Shown here one piece after another: positions 63,601 through 64,000 of a DNA stretch of 64,000 nt. The position numbers and the translations under genes are program-made. The stretch comes from Acanthornis magna (Eukaryota; Chordata; Aves; Passeriformes; Acanthizidae), in assembly GCA_036785705.1 (NCBI GenBank), contig JAWUZG010000005.1, positions 3,896,501 to 3,960,500 on the forward strand, read 5' to 3'. Under the pieces are notes generated by a model, which saw nothing but the letters and a program-made list of their open reading frames with translations, ran no database searches and was not told the DNA's origin. Each line of letters opens with the position of its first letter. Within the stretch, counting starts at the first letter, position 1.

Positions 63601-64000
63601 ATATATCAAGTGGCACTAATAGATGGATCAGTCGCATGGGCTTCCCAGTTCCCATGTCAAAGCCCAGAGTTTCCAGCGCTGTCAGTGCTCGGCTGCTCTG
63701 GCAGCTCACCTGTTCAAACACAGAACTCCTGCAGAACAAGTTCAGTGATATTTATTCATTTGAAGTGATTTGGGTGCTTCTGATTAAATGGTTATGTGTG
63801 AGTTTAGGAGTGAAAATACCAGCTTCCCTTTTTTTAAAGTATCTGCCGAAGAATACGTGTATTGTAAATGTAATTGCTTGGCAGTTGTTTTCATCTTGGG
63901 ATAAAAGTGTGACCATCTTCCAGAGGGAAAAACAAAACACAAAAGCCAGTTGGGTCACAGGTCACATAACTGTCAAGAATGTTGTATTTGCAGATATGAA
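60678..64000. other. AT-rich non-coding stretch, no gene recognised
   Basis: The stretch includes the hairpin at 63001-63032 and otherwise ordinary AT-rich sequence. A minus-strand frame of 162 codons (60509-60997) is the longest outside the minisatellite. It overlaps the candidate exon in another frame and has no recognisable motif. Confidence 0.55.
62981..63032. repeat. Perfect 14-bp-arm hairpin with an extra inverted copy of its core
   Basis: AGTTTAATTTCATT (63001-63014) and AATGAAATTAAACT (63019-63032) are exact inverted copies around the loop GATT. The centre, TGATTAATGAA (63014-63024), also has an exact inverted copy, TTCATTAATCA, at 62981-62991, so two alternative stems are possible. 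The repeated ATTAATGA core is homeodomain-like. A DNA cruciform, a binding-site cluster or a small transposon remnant are all possible; no transposon ends are recognised. Confidence 0.8.

Overview
The window looks like gene-poor, AT-rich vertebrate nuclear DNA, most likely from a bird. The evidence is four degraded 3' ends of CR1 retrotransposons, no recognisable mammalian-type SINEs, sparse repeats overall, and vertebrate-style simple sequences (A/T runs, an ATT microsatellite, polypyrimidine tracts). Nothing narrows the species further, and turtles or crocodilians also carry CR1. I see no rRNA, no convincing tRNA, no CRISPR array, no bacterial operon structure and no recognisable protein family. 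Nearly all open frames are short, overlap on both strands and lack coding character, so the window is best read as intergenic desert or the inside of a very large intron.

Layout. 1-48 kb: AT-rich non-coding sequence with CR1 fragments near 6.2 kb, 20.7-21.1 kb, 43.65-43.75 kb and 45.6 kb. It also holds homopolymer runs, a polypyrimidine tract at 43.59 kb, an ATT microsatellite at 46.9 kb, a few exact palindromes and some moderately GC-rich pockets (28.0-28.5, 33.8-34.8, 40.8-41.1 kb). 48.95-50.6 kb: a GC- and CpG-rich island made almost entirely of a minisatellite. 50.6-64 kb: AT-rich non-coding sequence again, with an exact 47-bp tandem duplication at 58.45 kb, G-runs at 57.3 kb, a possible minus-strand exon at 60.5-60.7 kb and an exact 14-bp-arm hairpin at 63.0 kb.

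The outstanding element is the minisatellite at 49137-50530. It has 41 consecutive units, each 34 bp, in perfect register with no net insertion or deletion. Units are mosaics of two variable blocks on a constant backbone, and a four-unit higher-order pattern is visible near the right end. The backbone carries GGGATATTCC, which fits the NF-kappaB-type consensus GGGRNWYYCC, in 38 of the 41 units. Because 34 is not a multiple of three, each open frame cycles through all three phases, which produces long but probably meaningless 34-residue-repeat open frames on both strands. Degenerate units lie on the left edge, and a near-consensus splice donor lies 41 bp past the right edge, so the array could sit in or next to a transcript's first exon. 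That last point is inference.
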